Source: Calothrix sp. NIES-2098
GTDB lineage: Bacteria; Cyanobacteriota; Cyanobacteriia; Cyanobacteriales; Nostocaceae
Length of the DNA: 64,000 nt
Assembly (NCBI GenBank): GCA_002368175.1
Contig: AP018172.1
Span: 5,397,001 to 5,461,000, forward strand
Direction of reading: 5' to 3'
The position numbers and the translations under genes were made by a program. The notes under the pieces were generated by a model, which saw nothing but the letters and a program-made list of their open reading frames with translations, made no database searches and had not been told where the DNA came from. Below are positions 49,314 to 58,300 of the stretch, piece by piece. Position 1 is the stretch's first letter. Each line of letters opens with the position of its first letter.

Positions 49314-49452
49314 AGTAGCATCAGTGGTAAATTACATATTTAATGTACCCATTGTCACAAAAAAACTTATCAGTAAGACAAAAATCTATCGGAGGTAAAA
49401 ATGCTGTGCCCTGACTGGGTATTGCATCCACATGAAAATCGCATTGTCAGGC

Positions 49453-49620
49453 GATGCAATTGAATTTGCACCCGATACAATTGAATTTGCACCCGATACA
49501 ATTGAATTTGCACCCGATGCAATTGAATTTGCATCCGATGCAATTGAATTTGCACCCGATGCAATTGAATTTGCACCCGATACAATTGAATTTGCACTCG
49601 ATACAATTGAATTGTCAGGC
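49453..49620. repeat. 21-bp tandem repeat, eight units
   Basis: Unit GATACAATTGAATTTGCACCC or close variants, the last unit diverged. Because 21 is a multiple of three and the unit lacks stops in several frames, long frames open on both strands encode 7-residue repeats (such as IEFAPDT). I consider these non-coding. TTGTCAGGCG flanks both ends. Confidence 0.9.
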
Positions 49621-49632
49621 GTAACAATACAC

Positions 49633-49698
49633 TGTAGGGGCACGGCGTCCACAATATTTTCGTATCTCAAATTATCTTACTGGTGCCGTGCCCCTACA
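49633..49698. repeat. MITE-like inverted repeat
   Basis: Perfect 14-bp arms TGTAGGGGCACGGC and GCCGTGCCCCTACA, 66 bp in total, next to the 21-bp array. This terminal sequence is common in Nostocales intergenic DNA. Confidence 0.8.
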
Positions 49699-49790
49699 AA
49701 GAATTTATCTGTCGCCTTCTGCCCTTTGTCTTCACCAGCCCATCATTGACAGCAAAATCTAGCAACACTCTAAAATAGCAACATAATGGC

Positions 49791-49806
49791 ACATACTATA
49801 GTATGT
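49791..49806. promoter_or_regulatory. Perfect 16-bp palindrome at the parD start (candidate operator)
   Basis: ACATACTATAGTATGT ends at the base before the ATG of the ParD-like gene. ParD/RHH antitoxins bind such palindromes to repress their own operon. The site would also mask the ribosome binding site. Confidence 0.55.
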
Positions 49807-50070
49807 ATGAATATTTCCTTCACTCCAGAATTAGAGCAATTTATCCAAAGTCAAGTTGCCAGTGGTAAGTATGCTTCGACAGAGGAAGTAATTATTGCGG
49901 GTATTAAATTGCTAGAGGAAAGGGAATCTATTTATCAAGGTAAATTTGAGGAATTGCGACGAGAAATTATGATTGGGGTTGAAGCTTCGGAACGCGGTGA
50001 AGTTATTGACGCAGAAACAGTTTTTCATCAACTATTTAGCAAAGTTTCCCAATATGGGACGCAAGCGTGA
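49807..50070 (+). CDS. ParD-like ribbon-helix-helix antitoxin (orphan)
   Basis: 87 residues. MNISFTPELEQFIQSQVASGKYASTEEVIIAGIKLLEERE is the ParD/CopG-like DNA-binding half, followed by an acidic toxin-wrapping tail. I start at the inner ATG, which fits the family and lies right after the palindrome; an ATG at 49786 would add seven residues. No ParE toxin gene follows. Only a 27-codon overlapping frame (50054-50137) and the convergent NB-ARC gene come next, so the antitoxin appears orphaned. Confidence 0.8.
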   Translation: MNISFTPELEQFIQSQVASGKYASTEEVIIAGIKLLEERESIYQGKFEELRREIMIGVEASERGEVIDAETVFHQLFSKVSQYGTQA

Positions 50071-50137
50071 TGAACTTTTACCTTTATTACGCAGCTTTCC
50101 TGTATCTGCGATCGCATTACAAAATGAAGATGAGTAA
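50054..50137 (+). other. 27-codon frame overlapping the end of parD
   Basis: ATG inside the parD 3' end, reading MGRKRDELLPLLRSFPVSAI then ALQNEDE and TAA. The overlap by 17 bp resembles antitoxin-toxin coupling, but the peptide is too short for ParE. It could be a decayed partner or chance. Confidence 0.2.
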
Positions 50138-50162
50138 CAATGCGATCGCTTATAAATAGCCG

Positions 50163-52385
50163 TTAAGTGCGATCGCACAATGATTGCAGATTTTTACGGA
50201 TAGTAATTGTGTCGGGATGATTTACTCCTAAAATGCGATCAGCAATTTCCAAAGCTGTTTTTAACAGAGGTTCTGCTTCCGCATACCGTCCTTGGGAATA
50301 GTAGAATAATGCCAGGTTGTTGTAACTAGCGGCGACATCGGGATGCTCTTGTCCTAGCAGCTGTTTATTTAGTGACAATGCTTTTTGATACAGAGGTTCT
50401 GCTTCACTGTACCGTCCTTGGGAATGGTATAGTCCTGCCAGGTTGTTGTAACTGGAGGCGACCCAAGGATGTTTTTCTCCCAGCAGCAGTTTCTTGAGTG
50501 ACAATGCTTTTTGATACAGAGGTTCTGCTTCCGCATACCGTCCTTGGGAATAGTAGAGTAATGCCAGGTTATTGTAACTGGAGGCGACCCAAGGATGTTT
50601 TTCTCCCAGCAGTTGTTGGTTGAGTGCCAATGCTTTTTTATATAATAGTTCTGCTTCTAAGTAACGTCCTTGAGAATCGTAGAGTGCCCCCAGGTTGTTG
50701 TAACTACTGGCAACACAAGGATGTTCTTCTCCCAACAGCATTTGCGCTGTTTGATACAGAGGTTCTGCTTCCGCATACCGTCCTTGGGAATAGTAGAGCA
50801 TTGCCAGGTTGTTGTAACTTATAGCGACATCAGGATGCGCCTCTCCCAGCAGCCGTTGCCTAAGTGACAATGCTTTTTTATAAAGTGGTTCTGCTTCCGA
50901 GTACTGACCGCGTTGTTTTAAGTAGTAGCCAGTTTTAGTAATTAACAAAGCAGCTGTTTCCAACTCAAATTTATACTGCTCCCTCCAATTAATTGCAACT
51001 CTCGCATGTGGTAAAAGTCGCTCACAGACCCACCAATTTGCATATTCAGCATCTGGAAAGACTTGTGAAACCGCACAAACTGTTCTTTCTGCCCAAAGAC
51101 GGCGGTTGTCTTCATCCATCTCGGCTTTTAACACTTCCTGCACTAGGCGGTGAATATCTAAAGTTTTATTAGTCGGGTTGCGGTAAATCAACGAAAACCG
51201 TCCCGCTTCTGCGATAACTTTGACAAAATCTAAAGGTTTGTTTGCTAATTGGCTGAGATTTTCCCCTAATTCTGCCGCACCTGCGGTAAAAATTTCTTCA
51301 GGAATCCCATCGGCTGCTAAAAACGCGCAAACGCGAATCAAATCGGCTGCGGTTGGGTTGCGTTCTAACACTTTCTCAAAAGCTAGAGAAAAGGTGATGC
51401 TAACGCTAGGATGATCGATTGCCAGTTCGCCTCGTTCCGCTAGCAGTCTCGCCCCTTCTTCTCGATAAAATTGCAAATACTCCACCAAACTTGAAGGAGT
51501 TTCTTCAATAAACGCTGCTGCTTGATCTAATGCTAGGGGTAAACCATCCATTTCCTGCGAGATGGTTGCTGCTAAATTGCTTTCTTCTTCTGTCGCTGCA
51601 TCTAACCCCACATCTTCTGCTATCAGTTTGGCACGTCGCAGCAACAACAGCGCCCCATCTTCCGGTTGCAACTGTTTAATTTCAATTCGCTGATATATCC
51701 CCGTAGCCTGAGCGCGGGTAGTCAACAACACATAACCTTGATGCGCCCCTGGTAGATACTCCCGTAGCATTGCTATTTCATCGGCGTTATCTATAATCAA
51801 CAGCCAACCTATATGTGTTGCTAACCACTGTTTAACTGCCGTAACTACTAAGCTTTCATCCTTTTCTTGGCTGATGGGTAACTTGAGTAATTCTGCCAGC
51901 TTCACCAAACCCGATACTAATTCTTGCTCTGTAGCTGCCCTTACCCAAAGTATCTGCTGATACTCATCTTTATAACGATAAGCATACTCGATCGCAGTCT
52001 GAGTTTTGCCGATACCACCCAAGCCGCTTAATGCTGCTAATTTCTTTGCTAGCAGCGCATCCCGCAATTCTTGCAAAACGTTTTCACGTGCTGTAAAAAA
52101 CGGGTTACGCGGGTATGGTATATTCCACAATTCTTTAAGTAAAATTTCCTGCTGCGGCAGAGGAATAATTTTTGCCAATTCCTGTTGGAGTAGTTGCAAA
52201 CCACAACCCGTTGGTGCTTCCGCCCACCTTAATAATGCAGCTACGCGATCGCCTTGGGGTGCTGTCAGTGGTGGAACTACACTATTCGGCGCATCCACTG
52301 CAAACAACAACTTATCCAAATCTTGCGGCGTTATCTCATTCAGCAGCTTGATAAGTGCAAAGCGATCGAGTGCAGGTGTAGCCAT
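50163..52385 (-). CDS. STAND NTPase: adaptor domain, NB-ARC, TPR repeats
   Basis: 740 residues. The N-terminal effector-associated-type adaptor (about 6-75) is the same domain as the C-terminus of the adjacent CHAT protein. The NB-ARC NTPase follows, with Walker A GLGGIGKT (121-128), Walker B WLLIIDNADE, the sensor YVLLTTRA and the GLPLAL motif. A winged-helix stretch leads to six kinesin-light-chain-type TPRs (about 500-740; unit EAEPLYQKALSL...GEKHPWVASSYNNL), nearly identical to one another. One unit is four residues short. STAND proteins of this kind oligomerise on ligand sensing by the repeats and recruit effectors. Here the effector is presumably the neighbouring CHAT protease. The signal is unknown. 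Confidence 0.9.
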   Translation of the reverse strand: MATPALDRFALIKLLNEITPQDLDKLLFAVDAPNSVVPPLTAPQGDRVAALLRWAEAPTGCGLQLLQQELAKIIPLPQQEILLKELWNIPYPRNPFFTARENVLQELRDALLAKKLAALSGLGGIGKTQTAIEYAYRYKDEYQQILWVRAATEQELVSGLVKLAELLKLPISQEKDESLVVTAVKQWLATHIGWLLIIDNADEIAMLREYLPGAHQGYVLLTTRAQATGIYQRIEIKQLQPEDGALLLLRRAKLIAEDVGLDAATEEESNLAATISQEMDGLPLALDQAAAFIEETPSSLVEYLQFYREEGARLLAERGELAIDHPSVSITFSLAFEKVLERNPTAADLIRVCAFLAADGIPEEIFTAGAAELGENLSQLANKPLDFVKVIAEAGRFSLIYRNPTNKTLDIHRLVQEVLKAEMDEDNRRLWAERTVCAVSQVFPDAEYANWWVCERLLPHARVAINWREQYKFELETAALLITKTGYYLKQRGQYSEAEPLYKKALSLRQRLLGEAHPDVAISYNNLAMLYYSQGRYAEAEPLYQTAQMLLGEEHPCVASSYNNLGALYDSQGRYLEAELLYKKALALNQQLLGEKHPWVASSYNNLALLYYSQGRYAEAEPLYQKALSLKKLLLGEKHPWVASSYNNLAGLYHSQGRYSEAEPLYQKALSLNKQLLGQEHPDVAASYNNLALFYYSQGRYAEAEPLLKTALEIADRILGVNHPDTITIRKNLQSLCDRT

Positions 52386-52523
52386 ATTGGAAAGGCAGAG
52401 GGCAGAAGGGTTTTTTACTCAGTATAAATTTAAAAGTAGGGTGTGTTGTCGCACAGCGCAACGCACTGTCTAATACCAATTACACAAGCGATCGCTTCGG
52501 TTTGCTTTAGCGCTAAAGCGCAA

Positions 52524-53396
52524 CTACAAACCAAGGATGTTATCTAATTGCTGTTGCAACGCTTCCAAACCGCAACCTGTTGGACTTTGTGCCCATCTTA
52601 AAAATGCAGCAGCGCGATCGCCTTGAGGCGCATTGTTTGGTGGAATTACACCATTCGGTGCATCAACTGCAAACAACAGCATATCTAACTGCTGCGGCGG
52701 TATATCATTGAGTAGTTTAATCAATTTCAGTCGGTCTAATTTAGGCTGAGGTTTTGCAGCTGGCGGCGTAATTGTAGTTGTTTGTGTAATAGTTTCTTGT
52801 TTATTTGCCAAGGCAGCTTTTAATGCCGTATTAATTTGGATGATGGGTGTAAGATGCTCTGGAATTCCTTGCAGTTGAATTGCATTGCGACCAAACTTGT
52901 AAGCATCTTCTACATTACGTCCGCTACCTAAAGCATCATAAAACCCCACAGCAAAATTAATTGCAGCTTCATCGCCAATGTCTTTACTCATCCCAATTAC
53001 ATAGCCAACGTGCTGAATCATTGCTTTAGCTTGTGCTTGGGAATAACAAGCATTGAGTACAACACCTTCAACTCGTCCTGCAAATAACTCAAACAAATTC
53101 GCCAAAGCTTCTGTACTGACTAGTTTACTTTTGCCTTGTTCGTCTTCAAATATGAGTCCTTCATCAACACCATGACCGCAAAAATGCACGATTTGCGGTT
53201 CAATATCTAACAATGCTCGGCGTAAATCCTTAATTCTCACAGCCCATCGAGATTGCAACTTAATTTTGTCGCGATATTTAGACAGTCGCAACCCTTCCTC
53301 AATCTCACGCACTTCTTCATATAGGCGCAGTCTAACCCGATCTACGGGACTAGCTGCAAGTACAAGAATTGTTTTCACCGCAGGACTATTGCTCAT
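52524..53396 (-). CDS. CHAT caspase-like protease with C-terminal adaptor domain
   Basis: 290 residues. CHAT domain (about 8-190) with catalytic His75 in IVHFCGHG and Cys117 in GVVLNACYSQAQ. A Thr/Pro/Gln linker leads to an adaptor domain (about 220-290) sharing 48 of 68 residues with the N-terminus of the NB-ARC protein encoded 138 bp downstream on the same strand. The frame is open 129 codons further upstream, but that part overlaps the divergent DUF5132 gene and does not look conserved, so I start at MSNSPAVKTILVLAASP (53396; ATGs at 53402 and 53408 are alternatives). Both catalytic residues are present, so protease activity is expected. Confidence 0.9.
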   Translation of the reverse strand: MSNSPAVKTILVLAASPVDRVRLRLYEEVREIEEGLRLSKYRDKIKLQSRWAVRIKDLRRALLDIEPQIVHFCGHGVDEGLIFEDEQGKSKLVSTEALANLFELFAGRVEGVVLNACYSQAQAKAMIQHVGYVIGMSKDIGDEAAINFAVGFYDALGSGRNVEDAYKFGRNAIQLQGIPEHLTPIIQINTALKAALANKQETITQTTTITPPAAKPQPKLDRLKLIKLLNDIPPQQLDMLLFAVDAPNGVIPPNNAPQGDRAAAFLRWAQSPTGCGLEALQQQLDNILGL

Positions 53397-53487
53397 AAAC
53401 ATCCGCATTGAATTGTGAAGTAGTGAGGAGTTTTTAATTGTACGGTCATAAAATAAAAGTGATGATAACAATGAAGGTGAAAATACT

Positions 53488-53760
53488 ATGTCAATTAAAT
53501 TTTTACCAGACATTGAAGATTTAGTTGAAGGCCTTGGTGTTACAGGTATTGCAGCAATCGTACTTCTACCATTATTTGCACCAGCGATCGCGCGTGTAGC
53601 TAGACCAATTACCAAAGCAGCGATTAAACGTGCAATTCTTTTATATGAAAATAACAAAGGAGCGATCGCAGAAATCAACGACGCTTGGGAAGATATCTTA
53701 GTAGAAGCCAGAACTGAGCTTGCTGAACAGCCGATGAAGTCAGCTAAACCCATAGAATAA
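53488..53760 (+). CDS. DUF5132-type small membrane-associated protein
   Basis: 90 residues. A hydrophobic segment (about 16-38, LGVTGIAAIVLLPLFAPAIARVA) is followed by basic helix RPITKAAIKRAILLYENNKG and an acidic amphipathic end. This matches my recollection of DUF5132, common in cyanobacteria with no known role. A good SD (AAGGTG, 9 nt before the ATG) supports the start. It is divergent from the CHAT gene across 91 bp, and its coding region overlaps only the unlikely N-terminal extension of that frame. Involvement with the CHAT/NB-ARC pair is possible but unproven. Confidence 0.7.
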   Translation: MSIKFLPDIEDLVEGLGVTGIAAIVLLPLFAPAIARVARPITKAAIKRAILLYENNKGAIAEINDAWEDILVEARTELAEQPMKSAKPIE

Positions 53761-53786
53761 AGTGTGAATGTGTTATGCTGCACGCT

Positions 53787-53815
53787 AACGCACCATCTAA
53801 AACTTGTGGTGCGTT
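53787..53815. repeat. Small palindrome between convergent genes
   Basis: AACGCACCA/TGGTGCGTT arms, a common Nostocales intergenic hairpin. It may act as terminator for the DUF5132 and metK genes. Confidence 0.6.
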
Positions 53816-53828
53816 AGGACTTGGAAAT

Positions 53829-55019
53829 TCATTGCAAAATTGGCACTTTATCAATTTCCTCCCAAGGCAAAACACCAATATCTAACCTACCTACATGACC
53901 GTAAGCCGCAAGCTTTTTATAAAATCCGCCTTTGACAATTGCAGGCAAATATCTTAAATTAAACTCCCGAATAATTCCTGCTAGGCGGAAATCAAAATTC
54001 TTTTCTAAAATTACGGCAATTTCTTCATCATCTATCTTACCCGTACCAAAGGTTTCTACTTGAATGCTTACAGGTCGAGAAAGTCCAATAGAGTAGGTAA
54101 GTTGCACCTCACATTCATTAGCTAAACCTGCCGCAACTACATTCTTCGCAGCATAACGCGCTGCATAAGCTCCGACTCTATCTATGCGTGTGGGATCTTT
54201 GCCACTCAACGCTGCACCACTGTGGCGAGAATATTCGCCGTAAGTATCAATTGCATTTTTCCTCCCCGTTAACCCCGAATGCACAGAAGGGCCGCCAATC
54301 GCAAAGGGATCGTCAGAATCAATAAATATTCTGGTGTTGGCATCGGGTTTCAATTCTTCATCTGCAAACACAACATCAATGACACTTTCTCGCAAATCTT
54401 CCTGAAGGCGCTGAAGATTTGCTCCTAATAACTTACTCTGACTGGCAATCAAGGTAATACTATAAATACGATGAGGTTTTTTGTCTTTGTATTCAACTGC
54501 AACCTGAGTTTTACCATCAGGTGCAAGGTAAGCTAGTATTTTCTCTTCCCTAACAGTAGTTAGTCTCCTAGCTAATTGATGTGCTAACCAAATCGGCAGT
54601 GGCATCAAAGCTTGGGTTTGATTGCAAGCAAAACCGAATACTGTCACTTGGTCTTTGACAGGAATTTGCTCTATCTCTGCTTCAGAAAGTTTTTTTTCAT
54701 CCCAACAGCGATTCTCACTATGGGGTAATTCCTTCAAGCTAGTCATGATGCTACAAGTCTTAGCATTAAAGTCAGCTTGGTCATAACCAACTTGCTTAAT
54801 TACCTGTCTCGCTATTTTCGTAAAATCTACAATCGCATCCGACTCAAACCTAGCAGAAATGAAGACAATGGCAGTTGATACAGCGCATTCAGTAATGACT
54901 CTAGCAAAGGGATCTCGCCGGAGAAATTGATCGACAATGGCATCGCTGATTTGATCGCAAAGTTTATCAGGATGTCCTTCCGTGACAGATTCCGATGTAA
55001 ATAAAAAGTCTTTTTTCAT
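53829..55019 (-). CDS. metK: S-adenosylmethionine synthetase (divergent form)
   Basis: Makes SAM from methionine and ATP. 396 residues. FLFTSESVTEGHPDKLCDQI contains the catalytic His and metal-binding residues. FGFACNQTQALMPLPIWLAH, GGPSVHSGLTGRKNAIDTYG and SGKDPTRIDRVGAYAARYAA complete the family, with the substrate-loop Lys present. Details differ from what I recall of the usual ~420-residue cyanobacterial MetK (for example the SRHSGAALSGKDP loop), so this is probably a second, laterally acquired copy. Its start region is duplicated upstream (55191-55297). Confidence 0.88.
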   Translation of the reverse strand: MKKDFLFTSESVTEGHPDKLCDQISDAIVDQFLRRDPFARVITECAVSTAIVFISARFESDAIVDFTKIARQVIKQVGYDQADFNAKTCSIMTSLKELPHSENRCWDEKKLSEAEIEQIPVKDQVTVFGFACNQTQALMPLPIWLAHQLARRLTTVREEKILAYLAPDGKTQVAVEYKDKKPHRIYSITLIASQSKLLGANLQRLQEDLRESVIDVVFADEELKPDANTRIFIDSDDPFAIGGPSVHSGLTGRKNAIDTYGEYSRHSGAALSGKDPTRIDRVGAYAARYAAKNVVAAGLANECEVQLTYSIGLSRPVSIQVETFGTGKIDDEEIAVILEKNFDFRLAGIIREFNLRYLPAIVKGGFYKKLAAYGHVGRLDIGVLPWEEIDKVPILQ

Positions 55020-55100
55020 AGATTTTTCTCACGCAAAGGCGCAGAGTTGCAGAGAATAGGAGTAAGAATTTGAGCGTTTGAGCAAGAGAGAAATAGCCAG
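54994..55100 (-). repeat. metK start/leader duplication, copy 1 (in use)
   Basis: 107 bp covering the first codons of metK and its 5' leader. It matches 55191-55297 throughout at equal length, for example GCGTTTGAG and ATAGCCAG at identical offsets. Confidence 0.85.
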
Positions 55101-55101
55101 T

Positions 55102-55190
55102 AGATGTAGGTTGGGTTGAGGAACGAAACCCAAAACTCCAAAGTCTTGTAATTGTTGGGTTTCACTCCGTTCAACCCAACCTACGCATCT
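55102..55190. repeat. MITE-like palindromic element between the metK leader copies
   Basis: Ends AGATG(T)AGGTTGGGTTGA and TCAACCCAACCTACGCATCT are inverted. Internal AACGAAACCCAA and TTGGGTTTC give further pairing. A short relative lies at 48754-48788. Confidence 0.8.
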
Positions 55191-55216
55191 GATGTAAACA
55201 AAAAGTCTTTTGCCAT
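55181..55216 (-). pseudogene. Eleven-codon remnant of the metK start
   Basis: In the upstream leader copy the frame reads MAKDFLFTSDA and then stops at TAG, where the repeat element begins. It parallels the metK start MKKDFLFTSES. It is a truncated duplicate or, less likely, a leader peptide. Confidence 0.6.
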
Positions 55217-55297
55217 AGATTTTTCTCACGCAAAGGCGCAAAGGCGCAGAGAATAAGAGTAGGAATTTGAGCGTTTGAGAAAGTGAGAAATAGCCAG
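55191..55297 (-). repeat. metK start/leader duplication, copy 2 (truncated)
   Basis: 107-bp copy of 54994-55100, offset 197 bp upstream of metK. It contains the ATG of the eleven-codon remnant. Confidence 0.85.
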
Positions 55298-55306
55298 AAC
55301 GCAGCA

Positions 55307-58300
55307 TTAAAGGCTGGAATTATTTTGAATTGGTTTCGTACCTTCATTGACGATAAATGGCAGTAAAGCGCTAGTACCAATGACAGCACCATCGAGAAGA
55401 TTAATTGGCGTTAAATTAAGTAGTTGTCTGAGTCCTGGGATTACTGCTGCTAATATTTGCAGACCGAAGGAACCGCTCAGAGCTATAGTTAAATATCGAT
55501 TGGCTGGCAGTTTTTCGGTGCTAAAAATACTGTGTTGCGGCGAACGACAGCTGAGAGTATGTAGCAGTTGTGCCATTGTCAGGCTCATAAAACCGATGGT
55601 GCTGGCTTGTGCGCCAATGCCATAACGACTGATTGCATACCCATAGGCTGCTAAGGAACTAACAGAGATTGTGGCTGATTCAAAAATGATTCTTTGAAAA
55701 TCTGATGTTTTGATAATTCGTTCTTCGGGATTGCGGGGTGGTTGACTCAGTACATCTGGTTCTGGCGGTTCCAAAGCCAAAGCTAATCCGGGGAAGATAT
55801 CTGTCACTAAATTTAGCCATAAAAGTTGCATCGCAGTTAAAGGCTGACCGATACCTGCGGTTGTCGCTGTCAGCATCACCATGATTTCGCTCATGTTGGT
55901 GGACAGCAAAAAATGCACAGATTTTCTGATGTTGTTATAAATTGTCCTGCCATGACTGACAGCAATAATCATGGTTTCTAAATTGTCATTTTCTAAGACA
56001 ATATCTGCGACTTCTCGCGCTGCATCTGTGCCTGTATGTCCCATTGCGATGCCAACATCAGCAACTTTCAATGCAGGTGCATCATTGATCCCATCGCCAG
56101 TCATGGAGACAACTTTATTTGCGCTTTGCAGCGCTTGGACAATTTGTAATTTATTGGCAGGACTTACTCTGGCAAAAACATTAACGCGATCGCACAATCC
56201 TTTCATCAACTCTGGGTCAAGGTTGTGGAGGTCGGTGGAATCGAGGATTTCTAATTGCTCGCCCTGGCTGAGATGCAATTCTTTACCGATGGCGTAGGCG
56301 GTGGGGCTTTGATCGCCTGTGATCATCACTGTATTAATCCCCGCCTGATGGAAGACACCCATCAAGTCTTTGACGCCATTTCTAATTGGGTCTGCCATGC
56401 CAATCAAACCCAGCCAAATCACATCGTGCGGAACGTTACCATTTGTTTGTGCGGCATCAATATGAGTGTAAGCTGCCCCTAGTATCCGCAGTCCCTTCCC
56501 AGCCATGACTTCGTTTTCGTTCTCGATGGCAAGTCTATCTGCTTCTGTTAAAGGTACTAACTCGCCATCTTTAATTTGCTGAGTAGACATTTCCAACACT
56601 TCGGAAGGACTACCTTTAATTGCCACAAGCTGCTTTTGTCTGCGGTGCGATGATGGGGGACGACCTCGGCGTTTTTTCTTTATTGTCAATGGTTGTAAAG
56701 AGCCGATTTCGGTTGTCGCCGCAACCACAGGTACAGTATCAGAAGTCGAGGATAGAGTATCCTGAGGTTTCAGAGAATGCACCGTACTCATGAAATTCTG
56801 ATGTTCTGAACGGTGGTTAATTCGGCAGCAAGGATAATTTTCTTTGAGTTGGATGACATCTACACCAGCACTAATTGCCAGATAAATTAGTGCATTTTCT
56901 GTGGCAGAACCTTTGACTACATACTCGCCATCAGGATTTTGATGAACTTCACTCTCATTGCACAGTACTGATACATGAATTAACTTTAAGAGGCGATCGC
57001 AATTGTAAGGGTTAATATCTTGCGATCGGGCAATAAATTTACCATCAGATGTTACTTGAATCGATTGAGTATCTGTATATAGCTCAACCACAGACATCTT
57101 ATTTTCTGTCAGCGTGCCGGTTTTATCCAAGCAAATTGTTTGTACGGAACCCAAGGTTTCCACCGCATCTAAACGCCGAATCAGGACTTTATGCCGCCTC
57201 ATGTTGGCTATTCCCAAGGCTAAGGTAGTAGTTGCGATCGTTGGCAAGCCTTCGGGAACCGCAGCCACAGCTAAAGATATGGATGATTTCAGCATCTCCA
57301 GCAAACCATATCCCCGCAGTAAACCAATCCCAAAGACCACCGCACACACCGCCCCCGATACCACGACAAGTTGACTACCCGCTTGGTCGAGTTGTTTTTG
57401 CATCGGCGTTTCTGGCATTTGGCTTTCGGATACCAAAGTGTGAATTCTACCCATTTCTGTAAATTGTCCTGTAGCAACCACTACAGCCAATCCTTGACCG
57501 CCTGTAACTAAGGTTCCCATGTAGACCATATTCACGCGATCGCCAAGCGGTATATCCTGTTTACTCAGCGGTTCGGTGCTTTTGGGAACGGGCAAACTTT
57601 CACCTGTTAAAGCCGACTCATCCACGCTCAAACGATTGGCTTCAATTAATCTGGCATCTGCTGCTACATAACTGCCCGGTCTAAGTACGAGAATATCGCC
57701 AATTGCAATCTCGCTGGCGCTAATTTCTTGAGAAATTCCATCTCTAATTACCACAGCAGATCGTTTCACCAAATGCTTGAGTGAGTTAATAATCTTTTCT
57801 GAGTTGCTTTCTGTGGCGTAGCCAATAACAGCATTAATGAAGACAACTCCCATAATTACTACAGCATCAGCCATTCCCCCAGTAGCGATTGATAGTCCCG
57901 CCGCCACACTCAGTAGTCCTACTGGCAAAGATTTAAACTGGTCAATAAAAATACTCAACTTCGAGCGAGTTGTCGATGCGGGTAGAATATTTGCCCCATA
58001 TTTTTGCAAGTTGGCTTGAGCATTATTACTAGATAATCCGGCTGTTGCTGATGTGTGCAAATCTGCGATCGCCGTTTCTGCTTTTAAGATATGCCAGGGT
58101 AAAATTTGTTGCTCCTGAGTAGATGTAGTCAACTTGCGCATCTTACTAGTGAAGTCGCTTCTGTTTGGGAGAGATGGGCTGATAACAGGTGTTTTGGCTA
58201 GAGATTTTCTACCTTTTTCGAGGAAATCGCAGACAATAGTTTTGATGAGCGAGGCGATCGCTTGTGGGCTAAAATCTGGTTGGAAAATTACCAGTACATT

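Noticed and set aside
49453..49620. CRISPR array
   Set aside because: The units are contiguous 21-bp tandem repeats without unique spacers, and no cas genes are present.
49432..49749. Protein-coding gene over the 21-bp repeat (and its minus-strand counterparts)
   Set aside because: Frames are open only because the unit length is a multiple of three; there is no SD, no conserved sequence, and the frame runs through a MITE.
53397..53783. N-terminal extension of the CHAT protein frame (129 codons upstream of the chosen start)
   Set aside because: It overlaps the well-supported DUF5132 gene on the other strand, is Ser/Ile-rich and unlike a domain, and the CHAT domain begins right after the inner ATG.
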